Assembly: GCA_944390275.1 (NCBI GenBank)
Contig: CALXPL010000005.1
Span: 48,839 to 112,838 of the forward strand
DNA length: 64,000 bases
DNA from: an uncultured Alphaproteobacteria bacterium
GTDB lineage: Bacteria; Pseudomonadota; Alphaproteobacteria; RF32; CAG-239
Direction: 5' to 3'
In this document: positions 15,188 to 24,800 of the stretch, in pieces
Position numbering within the stretch: position 1 is the stretch's first letter
How the letters are laid out: every line of letters begins with the position of its first letter
Program-made: the position numbers and the translations under genes
The notes under the pieces: generated by a model
What the model saw: only the letters and a program-made list of their open reading frames with translations
The model's database searches: none
Told to the model about the DNA's origin: nothing

Positions 15188-15572
15188 ATACATAGGTTGC
15201 CCATGGGTAGCCGGTGCGCAAGGCCCTGACAGTTTTGACTGTTGGGGCTTTGTTCGTTTTGTGCTTTTGCACGAATATGGTTACCAAGTGCCGCCGGTTA
15301 ATATCAATCCCGACAATTTAAGAGATGTTCTTAAGGCTTTTCACGCTGATTTAGCTTTTCAAGCCTTCGTTGAGGTTGATAAGCCTCAAGATGGAGATGT
15401 TGTTTTAATGCGACAAGCTAAAAATCCGGTTCATGCCGGTTTGTGGCTTGATATTGATGGTGGCGGCATTTTGCATTGTGTTCGCGGAAACGGCGTTATT
15501 TTTCAAAAAGCACCATCTCTTAATCTCTCCGGTTGGTTTATTGATAGCATCTACCGAGTGAAAGAAAGATAA
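15168..15572 (+). CDS. NlpC/P60 family tail-tip peptidase
   Basis: A 134-residue cysteine peptidase of the lambda gpK C-terminal type, which cuts host peptidoglycan peptides during DNA entry. The catalytic Cys is in 'DSFDCWGFVR' (Cys25) and the His in 'NPVHAGLW' (His89). ATG 15168 is preferred over 15111, because the extra 19 residues fall inside the zinc-ribbon gene and are not part of the fold; the ribosome site (AAGGTG) is rather far away. Unlike lambda gpK there is no JAB/Mov34 domain. It is followed after four bases by the TipJ-type gene. Confidence 0.85.
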   Translation: MIHFANKYIGCPWVAGAQGPDSFDCWGFVRFVLLHEYGYQVPPVNINPDNLRDVLKAFHADLAFQAFVEVDKPQDGDVVLMRQAKNPVHAGLWLDIDGGGILHCVRGNGVIFQKAPSLNLSGWFIDSIYRVKER

Positions 15573-15576
15573 AACA

Positions 15577-17823
15577 ATGACTTATTTTAATTACTTTACA
15601 AATCCGTTTAACCTAAACAAAGGACGGATAAGCAAAACCTTACCCAAAAATCAAACAATTTGGCAAATCGTAAACACTCAAAAGATTGATTTATCCCGTC
15701 CGGTAATTTGTTTTGTAAATGGCGTTGCCAAACTTCGTAAAGATTGGTCTAGCCCTTTATCATCTAAAGATGTCGTCAGTTTTGTTGCCTTGCCTTTGGG
15801 CGGTGGTGGTGGCGGCTCTAACCCGATTAAAGCTGTATTAACAGTGGCTTTAATTGTTGCCACTGTTTATACCGGCGGAGCTGTCGGAGCGGCTTACGGT
15901 GCCGTTTGGGGTGGTGTGGCCGCGGCTGGTGTTTCTATGGCTGGCGGAATTCTTATTAATACATTTATTCCAACACCCAAACCGGCTCTTAATGGTATGA
16001 CTTCTTCCGCTTATACCCAAAGCCCGACATATTCCTTGCAGGCTCAAGGAAATGAAGCAAGGCTTGGCAATCCAATTCCGGTAATTTATGGCCGCCACTT
16101 AATCTATCCTGATTTTGCCAGTCAACCTTATTATCGCTATATTGATAATGAACAATATGTTTATCAGCTCCATTGTATCGGACAAGGCGAATATGATGTT
16201 GAACAAATCCGCATTGAAGATACGCCGATTAGCTCTTTTGAGGAGATAACTTGCCAAATTATCCGCCCAAATGAGAAAAATACGCTTTTTGATGAAGACG
16301 TTATAACTTCCGCAGAAGTCGCAGGCCAAGAATTGTTAAAAAATGAATATTGCGGACCTTTTGTCTTAAATCCGGCAGAAACGCTGATAAGCAAGATTGA
16401 AGTAGATGTTGCATTCCAGCGCGGTTGCTATTATGCCAATGACAGCGGAGGCCTGTCTTCTAAAACAATTCAATGGAAGATAGAAGTTCGCTCGATTGAT
16501 GACAATGATGCACCACTGGGTGAGTGGTATACTTTAGGAACAGAAAGTATTACCGAAGCCACACATAACGGAATATATAAGACTTATACCTATGATGTAC
16601 CTGCAGGACGTTATGAAATCCGTGCCACTCGTCTTGATAACAAAGATACATCATCTCGTGCCGGTCATGAAATCCGTTGGTCTTCTGCCAAAGGATATAT
16701 TATTTCAGAAAAAAACTACGGTAACGTAACTCTGCTGGCAATTATAATGAAGGCAACGGACAATCTTTCGCAAAGGTCAAGCCGCTTGGTGAATTGCATT
16801 GTGACACGCAAGCTCAAGACTTGGTCGCCGCTTTCTGGCTGGTCGCCATCTGTTGAGCCGACACGTTCAATCGCTTGGGCTTTGGCTGATATTTTGAAAG
16901 CCTCTTATGGAGCAAATCTCAAAGACAATGCCATTGATTTACAGGCTTTATACGATTTGGATAAAGTTTGGAGTACAAGGGGCGATACCTTTAACGCGGT
17001 ATTTGATAGTAAATTAACCGTATATGAAGCCTTGTCAAGAACGGCAAAAGTCGGAAGAGCCGTTGCATTTATTCAAGGCGGCATTGTCCGATTTGTCAGA
17101 GATGAGCCTAAAAGCATACCGGTTGCTTTGTTTGGACCTCGTAATATTGTAAAAGATTCACTTTCTATACAATATCTTATGCCGTCCGAAGATACGGCAG
17201 ACAGCGTTACCGTAGAATATTTTTCCGAAAAAACTTGGAAAACCTCAGAAGTTACCGGAATTTTTGAAGCTTCAAGCTCCGATAAAATTGCAACTGTCGA
17301 ACTTTTTGGCTGTACCAATAAAGAGCAAGCTTTAAGAGAAGCCACTTATATGGCTTTAGCCAATCGTTACCGCCGAAGAATTGTAACTTTCACAACGGAG
17401 CTTGAGGGCTTAATCCCAAGTTACGGAGATTTAATTGCTATTACCCACGATATGGCACAATGGGGACAAGGCGGAGAAATCTTGAAACAAGAAGGCCTCA
17501 AGCTCACTTTATCTGAACCTGTTACCTTCAAAGACGGACAAGAGCATTATTTGGCTTTGCGTAAGAAAGATGGCTCGCTTGCCGGTCCTTATAAGGTGAG
17601 TGCCGGAGAACTAGCAACCGAAGTCATACTTGAAACCTCGCCGGAAATCCCGATTTTAACCGATACAGACAGAGAACGCACGCATTTTGCCTTTGGAACA
17701 GCCGGAAAATGGAGTGTTTTAGCGCGTGTTACCGGAATTCGACCACGAGGAAATACGGTCGAGATAACGGCTGTTATTGAAGATAACCGAGTACATGAAG
17801 GGCAAACTTATGGAATGGCTTGA
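15577..17823 (+). CDS. Tail tip attachment protein, TipJ/host-specificity type with N-terminal beta-grasp domain
   Basis: A 748-residue central tail-tip protein (lambda J analogue). Residues 1-70 form a small domain ending in 'VVSFVALPLGGGGGG', which resembles the ubiquitin-like (MoaD/ThiS-type) domain of lambda gpI fused to the tip protein. It is followed by a hydrophobic Ala/Gly-rich stretch (about 88-128) that may insert in membrane. Then comes the J-type beta-rich body: 'GNPIPVIYGRHLIYPDFASQ', 'QYVYQLHCIGQGEYDVEQIR' and later 'PTRSIAWALADILKASYG', a motif of the Phage-tail_3 domain. C-terminal receptor-binding extension is short, so fibres upstream probably give specificity. Confidence 0.85.
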   Translation: MTYFNYFTNPFNLNKGRISKTLPKNQTIWQIVNTQKIDLSRPVICFVNGVAKLRKDWSSPLSSKDVVSFVALPLGGGGGGSNPIKAVLTVALIVATVYTGGAVGAAYGAVWGGVAAAGVSMAGGILINTFIPTPKPALNGMTSSAYTQSPTYSLQAQGNEARLGNPIPVIYGRHLIYPDFASQPYYRYIDNEQYVYQLHCIGQGEYDVEQIRIEDTPISSFEEITCQIIRPNEKNTLFDEDVITSAEVAGQELLKNEYCGPFVLNPAETLISKIEVDVAFQRGCYYANDSGGLSSKTIQWKIEVRSIDDNDAPLGEWYTLGTESITEATHNGIYKTYTYDVPAGRYEIRATRLDNKDTSSRAGHEIRWSSAKGYIISEKNYGNVTLLAIIMKATDNLSQRSSRLVNCIVTRKLKTWSPLSGWSPSVEPTRSIAWALADILKASYGANLKDNAIDLQALYDLDKVWSTRGDTFNAVFDSKLTVYEALSRTAKVGRAVAFIQGGIVRFVRDEPKSIPVALFGPRNIVKDSLSIQYLMPSEDTADSVTVEYFSEKTWKTSEVTGIFEASSSDKIATVELFGCTNKEQALREATYMALANRYRRRIVTFTTELEGLIPSYGDLIAITHDMAQWGQGGEILKQEGLKLTLSEPVTFKDGQEHYLALRKKDGSLAGPYKVSAGELATEVILETSPEIPILTDTDRERTHFAFGTAGKWSVLARVTGIRPRGNTVEITAVIEDNRVHEGQTYGMA

Positions 17824-18037
17824 ATTTTTGCAAATGGTTTGCGTGCCGGCTTTTGTCTGGTTGGTGTACAAAGTCGGCGAACTCCGCAAAGAACTAAACG
17901 ATTTTAAGGTTCAGGTTGCAAGAGAATATGCCACGCAAGTGCATATCAATCGCCTTGAAACCAAAATTGATGATTTACGACAACTAATATGGGAAATACA
18001 TAATGAAGGAACAGTTACCAAGAGGAATAAGAAATAA
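17810..18037 (+). CDS. Small membrane-anchored coiled-coil protein of the lysis module
   Basis: A 75-residue protein. ATG 17810 (MEWLEFLQMVCVP) lies within the end of the TipJ gene and has GAAGGGC nine bases upstream. One N-terminal transmembrane segment (about 5-21) is followed by a charged helix likely to form a coiled coil ('KVGELRKELNDFKVQ', 'LETKIDDLRQLIWEI'). Small proteins of this layout precede the lysozyme-like gene in alphaproteobacterial prophages, but the function is unknown; holin accessory or pinholin are possible. It overlaps the next gene by 35 bases. Confidence 0.55.
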   Translation: MEWLEFLQMVCVPAFVWLVYKVGELRKELNDFKVQVAREYATQVHINRLETKIDDLRQLIWEIHNEGTVTKRNKK

Positions 18038-18422
18038 CAACCCCGGAAACATACGTCATGGGGCAAATTGGCAAGGGTTAAATCCAAATGGACGGAACAT
18101 AGATTCCGCCTTTTGCGTATTTGAAAGTCCGGTTTTTGGTATTCGTGCGCTGGCAAAGGTTTTAATCAATTATAAAAAAATCCATGGTCTTAATACCGTT
18201 CGGCAAATAGTCAGCCGTTATGCGCCGCCAAATGAAAATCAAACTGCTGCATACATCCAGACCGTAGCCAAACAACTCGAAGTTTATCCTGATACCAAGA
18301 TAGACATTGAAGAACGAGGTGTTCTAACGGTGTTTATTAAAGCTGTTATCCGTATGGAAAACGGCATTCAGCCCTATTCTGATGAAGTTATCCAAGAAGG
18401 AATAGATTTATGTTTCGACTAA
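18003..18422 (+). CDS. Phage lytic enzyme, lysozyme-like ('structural lysozyme' type)
   Basis: A 139-residue protein. Its N terminus 'LPRGIRNNNPGNIRHGANWQ' and following 'GRNIDSAFCVFESPVFGIRA' are the hallmark of a large family of phage lysozyme-like proteins annotated as structural protein or endolysin P5-like. The later 'YAPPNENQTAAYIQTVAKQL' block is also characteristic. A catalytic residue cannot be assigned with certainty. There is no signal peptide, so export would depend on the holin encoded directly downstream, whose start lies within this gene's last 13 bases. Confidence 0.8.
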   Translation: MKEQLPRGIRNNNPGNIRHGANWQGLNPNGRNIDSAFCVFESPVFGIRALAKVLINYKKIHGLNTVRQIVSRYAPPNENQTAAYIQTVAKQLEVYPDTKIDIEERGVLTVFIKAVIRMENGIQPYSDEVIQEGIDLCFD

Positions 18423-18628
18423 ATAAACGAAGTTGGATTCCTATAATCGGCTGGATTTTATGCTACGGATTTTTCAATAACTGTGTTATTGCACCGTATT
18501 TTCACGTTGATTTGGTGGACTGGGAACAGTTGCTCACCAGTTTGGGAATAATGCTTGGTATAAGCGGAATAAGAGATATCGGAATTAATAGGAGAAAGAA
18601 AGATGATGGAGATTCTAAAGAAGTTTAG
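18410..18628 (+). CDS. Putative holin
   Basis: A 72-residue protein with two hydrophobic segments ('WIPIIGWILCYGFFNNCVIA' and 'LLTSLGIMLGISGI') and a highly charged C terminus (RRKKDDGDSKEV), as in small class II/III-type holins such as the GTA holin group. AGAAGGA precedes ATG 18410. Overlap with the lysozyme-like gene upstream and the Rz-like gene downstream fixes it in the lysis cassette. The membrane-spanning count is estimated by eye. Confidence 0.65.
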   Translation: MFRLNKRSWIPIIGWILCYGFFNNCVIAPYFHVDLVDWEQLLTSLGIMLGISGIRDIGINRRKKDDGDSKEV

Positions 18629-18812
18629 AGCGGTGGTTTTCGCGGCCATCGCTCTTTTTTTATATTTGTTTGGCTATCGCCAAGCCAAAGAAACCGCAGA
18701 AAAAGAACAGTTGGAAGGAGAAAATAATGCCAATAAAATTGCTAAAAAAGCTCGCGATAGCTTGTCTGATAGCGAGCGCATTAACCGCTTGCACAACAAA
18801 TATAAGCGGTGA
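18603..18812 (+). CDS. i-spanin, Rz-like
   Basis: A 69-residue protein starting inside the end of the holin gene (AGGAGAAAGAAAG upstream). It has an N-terminal transmembrane segment ('FRAVVFAAIALFLYLFGY') followed by a charged helical region ('RQAKETAEKEQLEGENNANK'), the layout of an inner-membrane spanin. The downstream lipoprotein gene starts within it in another frame, the classical Rz/Rz1 nesting. It would join inner and outer membranes in the last step of lysis. Confidence 0.7.
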   Translation: MMEILKKFRAVVFAAIALFLYLFGYRQAKETAEKEQLEGENNANKIAKKARDSLSDSERINRLHNKYKR

Positions 18813-18924
18813 TTTTTGCCTTATTTATGAACCAGTGTACCCAGACTATATTAATGACACACCGGAAACCATTAACCAAATCGACCGCAACAATGTGGTT
18901 TATGATGAATTATGCAAAACATAA
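18727..18924 (+). CDS. o-spanin lipoprotein, Rz1-like
   Basis: A 65-residue lipoprotein starting at ATG 18727 behind GGAAGGAG, in the +1 frame relative to the Rz-like gene and overlapping it by 86 bases. The signal peptide 'LAIACLIASALTAC' gives a lipobox with Cys22 as the acylated residue, leaving a mature part of 44 residues. The mature part contains Cys and several Pro. An upstream in-frame ATG at 18670 would spoil the signal peptide and is rejected. Confidence 0.75.
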   Translation: MPIKLLKKLAIACLIASALTACTTNISGDFCLIYEPVYPDYINDTPETINQIDRNNVVYDELCKT

Positions 18925-18983
18925 ATAATGCATTAATGTTTGTTGCTTCTTAACATTGATTTTTTACATACAAAGGAAAAATA

Positions 18984-19589
18984 ATGATTTACGGATATAT
19001 TAGAGTTAGCACAGACAAACAAGATTGTGAAAACCAAAAATTAGGAATTGAGCTAAAAGCCAAATCTTTAGGATTTTGCGTTAATAAATATGTGGAAGAT
19101 GCCGGTGTTTCTGGAACAGTTAAGGCGAAAAACAGAAATCTTTGGAAAATTGTAAAACAAGGCAAACAAGGTGATTGGCTTATTACATCGGAACTGTCCA
19201 GACTTGGACGTTCAACCATAGATGTTTTGGAAACTTGCGGTATTCTGGCGCAAAAAGGCATAAATGTCTGGTTTGTAAAACAAAATATCGGTTTAGACCA
19301 ATCTCCCATGGGCAAAATGATGTTGGCCATAATGTCTGCCTTTGCGGAAATGGAAAGAGATCTAATTTCAATGCGCACTAAAGAAGCTTTGGCTTTAAGA
19401 AAACAAAAAGGAAGAAAATTAGGCAGAGAATTTGGAAGCAAAAATAATAAATACAAGCTAGACGATAAAAAAACATTTATTCTTCAGGAACTGGAAAACG
19501 GAATATCTAAAAGAAAACTCGCTAAAAAACTAAATGTAACGGTAGCAACATTAAATCGTTTTTTAGAACGGCTACAGAGTTCGATTTAA
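18984..19589 (+). CDS. Small serine recombinase (resolvase/invertase family)
   Basis: A 201-residue site-specific recombinase. The N-terminal 'MIYGYIRVSTDKQ' carries the catalytic Ser9 with Arg7; 'ELSRLGRSTIDVLE' holds the conserved Arg residues, and 'MSAFAEMERDLISMRTKEAL' begins the long E helix. The C-terminal 'GISKRKLAKKLNVTVATLNR' is a Hin-type helix-turn-helix. AAAGGAAAAA precedes the ATG. It is too small for a large serine integrase, so it more likely inverts or resolves DNA than integrates the prophage. It lies at the border between the lysis cassette and the defence island. No matching inverted crossover sites were recognised in the fibre region. Confidence 0.88.
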   Translation: MIYGYIRVSTDKQDCENQKLGIELKAKSLGFCVNKYVEDAGVSGTVKAKNRNLWKIVKQGKQGDWLITSELSRLGRSTIDVLETCGILAQKGINVWFVKQNIGLDQSPMGKMMLAIMSAFAEMERDLISMRTKEALALRKQKGRKLGREFGSKNNKYKLDDKKTFILQELENGISKRKLAKKLNVTVATLNRFLERLQSSI

Positions 19590-19707
19590 ACGAACGATAG
19601 AATAAACTCGTTTCATAATACTGTTAATATAAGTAAATTCAACAAAAATATTTCAACAAACCACATCATAAATTTTACCTTCCTTAAAATAGATACAAGA
19701 GGGTGAA

Positions 19708-21864
19708 ATGGTTTATCATACAGCCATATTATTAAAAGATGATATGGCACAAGTCTCTGATTTACAAAACAGTTTGGCAAAAAATCAAACTGTTTTGAAA
19801 AATCATGCTTGTGGATATGATGAGATTCGGAAGTTTTGCCATATTGATAAACTTCCGTCTCCTCTGGCAAATCCTGAAGATGTTGACATTTTAGAGCAGA
19901 ATATTCGGGAGTTAAGCCCATATTTATTAAAAATTTTATTACAAGACAAAACAACCGGTCGTTATATTCGCTGGGCTTGTGACGAATATGCTAAATACGG
20001 CGAGGCTTATACAGCAGAAAAAGAAATCTTTCCGGAATTAATAACTGGTTCAAATACAAAAATAATTCAACCGCGTATAGCTAAAAGCAAAGAAGATCAG
20101 CTTAACCGAACCCGTAAATCGGCAGAAGTTTTTACACCGAGTTGGATTTGCGCAGAAATGAATAATCTGTGCGATGAGGAATGGTTTGGAGAACCAAACG
20201 TTTTTAACCAAGTGGTCAATAAAACTTGGGAACCAACCTTAGATAAGATTTCTTTTAAAGAAACGAACAAACGCAAAAAAGCCGAATGGCAAAGATATGT
20301 TGACTCCAAACGCTTGGAAATCACTTGTGGCGAAGCTCCGTTTTTGGTTTCAAGATATGACACAACAACCGGAGAAGTTTTGCCGATTATAAAACGTATT
20401 GGCTTGTTGGATAGAAAATTACGTATTGTTAATGAAAACACGGATAATGAAGCCGATTGGTTTGTTTGGGCTAAAAGAGCTTATGAAAGCACCTATGGAT
20501 ATGAATATCAGGGCGATAATCTTCTTTTGGCCAGAGAAAATTTGCTTTGGACCTTTATTGATAACTACAAATATAAATTTCAACAATTTCCGGCAATAGC
20601 ACACCTCAAACAGATAGCTAATGTTATTGCTTGGAATATTTGGCAAATGGACGGTTTGAAAGAATGTACACCGTTCGTTGCATCTGAAGCTTCGCAGTTA
20701 GAGCTGTTTAACGATTTACCCACCCTTAGTTTTCCCATTATTTGCCGCGTGAAAGACTGGAGAAATAAGCTCGTCTTTTATTTTCGCGATCTGAAAGGAG
20801 ATAAAAAAATGAAGTTTGATTATGTGATTGGTAACCCTCCTTATCAAATGGATGCGGATTCAGATTCTGAAACAAATGGACAGAAACCTAGAACAAACAT
20901 TTTCCACTATTTTCAAATGCAGTCTGATGAAATAGTTTTAGATACTTCGGTTTTAATATATCCAGGAGCTCGTTGGATGCATCAGTCCGGTAAAGGTCTA
21001 AAAGAATTTGGAAAAAATCAATTAAATGATAAGCGTTTATCTAATATCTATTTTTATCCTAATGTTAAAGAAATTTTTGGAACAGCTGCAGATTTATCTG
21101 ATGGAATAACAATAGTAGTAAAAAAACAAAAAAAAGATACTTCAGGATTTAAATATACCTATATTCAAAATGGAAAAAGACAAACCATAGAATTAAAAAA
21201 TCCTGGCGATGATTTAATTCCTCTTAATCCTAATGATATTGAAATTTCAAACAAAATAAGAGAATTTATAAAAAATAAACATATTAATTTTTTACATCAG
21301 TCTATCCTTCCAAGGACGTTATTTGGCATAGAAAGTGACTTTGTTGCTAAGAATCCATCAAAAGTAAAACTCTTAGAAGATGGTTATAAATTACAAGACA
21401 ATGAGATAAAGTTGCTTACAAATGATAAAGCGGGCTCAGCAGGTAGAGCAAGATGGTTTGTTGTTGATCGGAGCATAATAGAGAATGGTATAAAATATCT
21501 TGATGAATTCCAAGTTGTTGTATCAAGTGCAAATGCTGCTGGAAAAAAAAGAGATAGCCAAATGGAAATAATAAAAGACAGAGCCGCATTTGGTCGCGCA
21601 AGAGTTGCATTGCGTTCCTTTAAAAGTTATCAAGAAGCTCAAAATTTCTATAAATATCTTAGTAGTTATATTGTAAAATATTCATTTTTATTGACTGGAG
21701 ATGCTTTAACCTCTTTAGGAAAACTAGTTCCAGATTTAGGAAATTACATAGACAATTCAATTATAGATTTTAGTAAGGATATTAATGTTCAGTTAGCACA
21801 GTTAATTTCTTTAGATGAAAATGAAGTAGCCTATATAAAAAATGTTATTGATGAATTAAGATAA
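19708..21864 (+). CDS. Eco57I-class N6-adenine DNA methyltransferase
   Basis: A 718-residue protein with AGAGGGTGAA before ATG 19708. 'SAEVFTPSWICAEMNNLCD' begins the methylase region; 'LEITCGEAPFLVSRYDTTTG' occupies the place of the AdoMet motif I in this subfamily; 'YVIGNPPYQM' (NPPY at about 376-379) is catalytic motif IV for N6-adenine methylation. The part after about 500 ('TLFGIESDFV', 'VVVSSANAAGKKRDSQMEII') resembles a target-recognition region. A gene for a GIY-YIG/helicase protein follows after 16 bases, so the two probably form a restriction-modification or other methylation-dependent defence operon. Base composition is AT-rich like the other genes of the island. Confidence 0.8.
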   Translation: MVYHTAILLKDDMAQVSDLQNSLAKNQTVLKNHACGYDEIRKFCHIDKLPSPLANPEDVDILEQNIRELSPYLLKILLQDKTTGRYIRWACDEYAKYGEAYTAEKEIFPELITGSNTKIIQPRIAKSKEDQLNRTRKSAEVFTPSWICAEMNNLCDEEWFGEPNVFNQVVNKTWEPTLDKISFKETNKRKKAEWQRYVDSKRLEITCGEAPFLVSRYDTTTGEVLPIIKRIGLLDRKLRIVNENTDNEADWFVWAKRAYESTYGYEYQGDNLLLARENLLWTFIDNYKYKFQQFPAIAHLKQIANVIAWNIWQMDGLKECTPFVASEASQLELFNDLPTLSFPIICRVKDWRNKLVFYFRDLKGDKKMKFDYVIGNPPYQMDADSDSETNGQKPRTNIFHYFQMQSDEIVLDTSVLIYPGARWMHQSGKGLKEFGKNQLNDKRLSNIYFYPNVKEIFGTAADLSDGITIVVKKQKKDTSGFKYTYIQNGKRQTIELKNPGDDLIPLNPNDIEISNKIREFIKNKHINFLHQSILPRTLFGIESDFVAKNPSKVKLLEDGYKLQDNEIKLLTNDKAGSAGRARWFVVDRSIIENGIKYLDEFQVVVSSANAAGKKRDSQMEIIKDRAAFGRARVALRSFKSYQEAQNFYKYLSSYIVKYSFLLTGDALTSLGKLVPDLGNYIDNSIIDFSKDINVQLAQLISLDENEVAYIKNVIDELR

Positions 21865-21880
21865 TATAAGAGAGAATATT

Positions 21881-24800
21881 ATGAAAAACATAGACATCAA
21901 AACAGCTAAAAAAATTGAGCCCAAATGCTATGCTTACACAACTCCGGAAATTGCTCGCCATAATGGTTGGACAAAGATTGGCTATACCGAACAAGACAAT
22001 GTAGAAGCTCGTATCAAACAACAAACTCAAACAGCTGATATCAAATTTAAGCTGGAATGGCAAGATTTGGCCATTTACCAAGACGGAAGCGGAGATTCTT
22101 TCAAAGATAAGGATTTTCATGCCTATTTACAAAAGAAAGATGTTGAAAAGTTACCAGATTCCGAATGGTTCCATATTTTACCACAGGCTTCTTACGATGA
22201 ATTTTGCTATTTTAAACAACATAGAGGAATATTAGAAACATTAGGCGTTATTCCTTATAAGCTTCGCAAAGAGCAAAATGAGGCGATAGAACAAACTTCT
22301 TTGTATTTTAAATCTCGCCAAGATGATGAGCCCGAGTTTTTATGGAACGCCAAACCTCGTTTTGGTAAAACATTGTCAGCCTATGCGTTATGCAAAAGCC
22401 TTAATGTTCCTAAAGTGTTAATTGTAACCAACCGACCGGCCATTGCTAATTCTTGGTATGAAGATTATGTCAAGTTTTTGGGAACGGAATCAGGATATTA
22501 CTTTGTCAGTCAAGTAGATGGCTTAATCGGAAAACCTTATGTCCTATCTCGAGAGCAATATACCAAACATATCAGCCAGCCAGACCATAAAGGTTGTATA
22601 GAGTTTGTGTCACTGCAAGATATGAAAGGTTCTATTTATTTTGGCGGACAATATGACAAACTCAAAGAAGTAGCTGAATTAGATTGGGATATTTTGATAA
22701 TAGATGAAGCACACGAAGGTGTGGATACCTACAAAACCGACGTTGCTTTTGACCATATCAAAAGAAAATATACCTTGCATCTGTCCGGAACTCCATTTAA
22801 GGCTTTGGCCAACAGCAAGTTTGAAGAAAAAGCCATTTTCAACTGGACCTACGCTGATGAACAAAAGGCAAAACGAGAATGGGATTATTCTCAAGATGAG
22901 GAAAACCCTTACGAAAATTTGCCACAACTTAATCTTTATACCTATCAGATGTCTGAAATTATCCGAGATAAGCTTCAAAAAGGAGCCGATTTTGATAATG
23001 ATGGCGAAACGGAAGAATATGCTTTTGATTTGAACGAATTTTTTATTACCAATGCAAATGGAAGTTTCAAATATGAAGCTGATGTTGATAAATTTTTAGA
23101 TGCTTTGGTCAGCCAAGAGAAGTTTCCTTTTTCAACTCCGGAATTACAAAATGAGTTAAAACATACATTTTGGTTATTAAATCGAGTTGATAGTGCAAAG
23201 GCTTTGGCTAAAAAACTTCAAAAACACGATGTTTTTAAGGAATATGAAGTTGTTTTGGCCGCCGGCGATGGCAAAATTGATGATGACAGCGAAAATAAAA
23301 AAGCTCTGGATAAGGTAAGAAAAGCAATTAAAGAGCATGATAAAACAATAACTCTTTCGGTTGGGCAACTTACAACCGGTATTACAGTTCCGGAATGGAC
23401 TGCAGTTTTTATGCTCAGTAATGTCAAAAGTCCGGCACTTTATATGCAAGCGGCCTTTAGGGCTCAAAATCCCTGTTTATTCAAAGTTGGAAGCGAATTA
23501 TACCGAAAAGAGAATGCTTATGTATTTGACTTTGATCCGGCTCGAACATTGGATATTTTTGAACAATTTGCTAACGATTTAAGTGCAGATACATCTCGCG
23601 GCGGTGGAGATAGTGATACTCGCAAGAAACATATTCGCGAACTTCTGAACTTCTTTCCTGTTTACGGTGAAGATGATGACGGCGAAATGATTGCCCTTGA
23701 TGCCGAAAAAGTATTGTCCATTCCTCGAAAAATTCACGCTTTGGAAGTTGTAAGACGTGGTTTTATGAGCAATTTCTTATTTCAAAATATTAGCAATATT
23801 TTTAGTGCGCCGCAGGAAGTTGTAGATATTATTAAACAATTTGAGGCAGTAAAAGAGCCCATACCCGTTACACCACAAACAAAAGAAGATTTATCAATCA
23901 ATGATGAAGGAGAAGTAGAATTACCGCAACAAGCCATAGAAATTGGCGTGGATAATGTTTTTGGTGAAAAAATTTATGGTATTACCCAAAATCTGCAAGA
24001 TACAATCAAACAAATTCAAGAAACTCATAAGGATGATAAAGACGAAACGCTAAAAAGAATGCAAGATGAGTTTCATTCAGTTGTAACAACAGAGTTGGTG
24101 AAAACAGCTAAAGAAAATTATGGTGCAGACTTATCAAAATCAACAATGAATGCGCTGGAAAGAAAACTTAATGCCAGTTCAGATATTGCCGTTGTTAAAT
24201 CTTTTGGGGATTATCAAATTAAACAAAATAAGGCAGAACTTGAAAGGCAAAAAGAATTAGAGCAAGCGCAAAAATATAACAAGCCGGAAATGATAGAAGC
24301 CATAAATCAAAAATTTGACCAACAAAAACAGCAAAACAAACAAGAATTTGTTGAAAAAATGCAGGCAGTTGTGAAAGATGTGATTAAAGAAGCCGGCGAA
24401 ACGATTGTTAAAGTTGTGGAAACTGATAAGAAGCAAAAACAAAAAAATGAAATAGAAAACTCTATCAGAGACCACCTAAGAGGTTTTTCAAGAACAATTC
24501 CATCATTCTTAATGGCTTATGGAAATGGAGAAACGTGTTTGGAAAATTTTGATAAAATTATCCCTGATGAGGTGTTCAAAGAAGTAACCAGCATTACTCT
24601 GGATGAATTTAGATTTTTAAGAGACGGTGGAGATTATGTTGATGCTGAAACCGGAGATACAAAGCATTTTGACGGACATTTATTTGATCCGATAGTCTTT
24701 AATGATTCGGTTAAAGAGTTTCTTAATCTGAAACGAAAATTAGGAAATTACTTTGATGAAGCAAGCAAAGAAGACATTTTCGATTATATTCCACCCCAAA

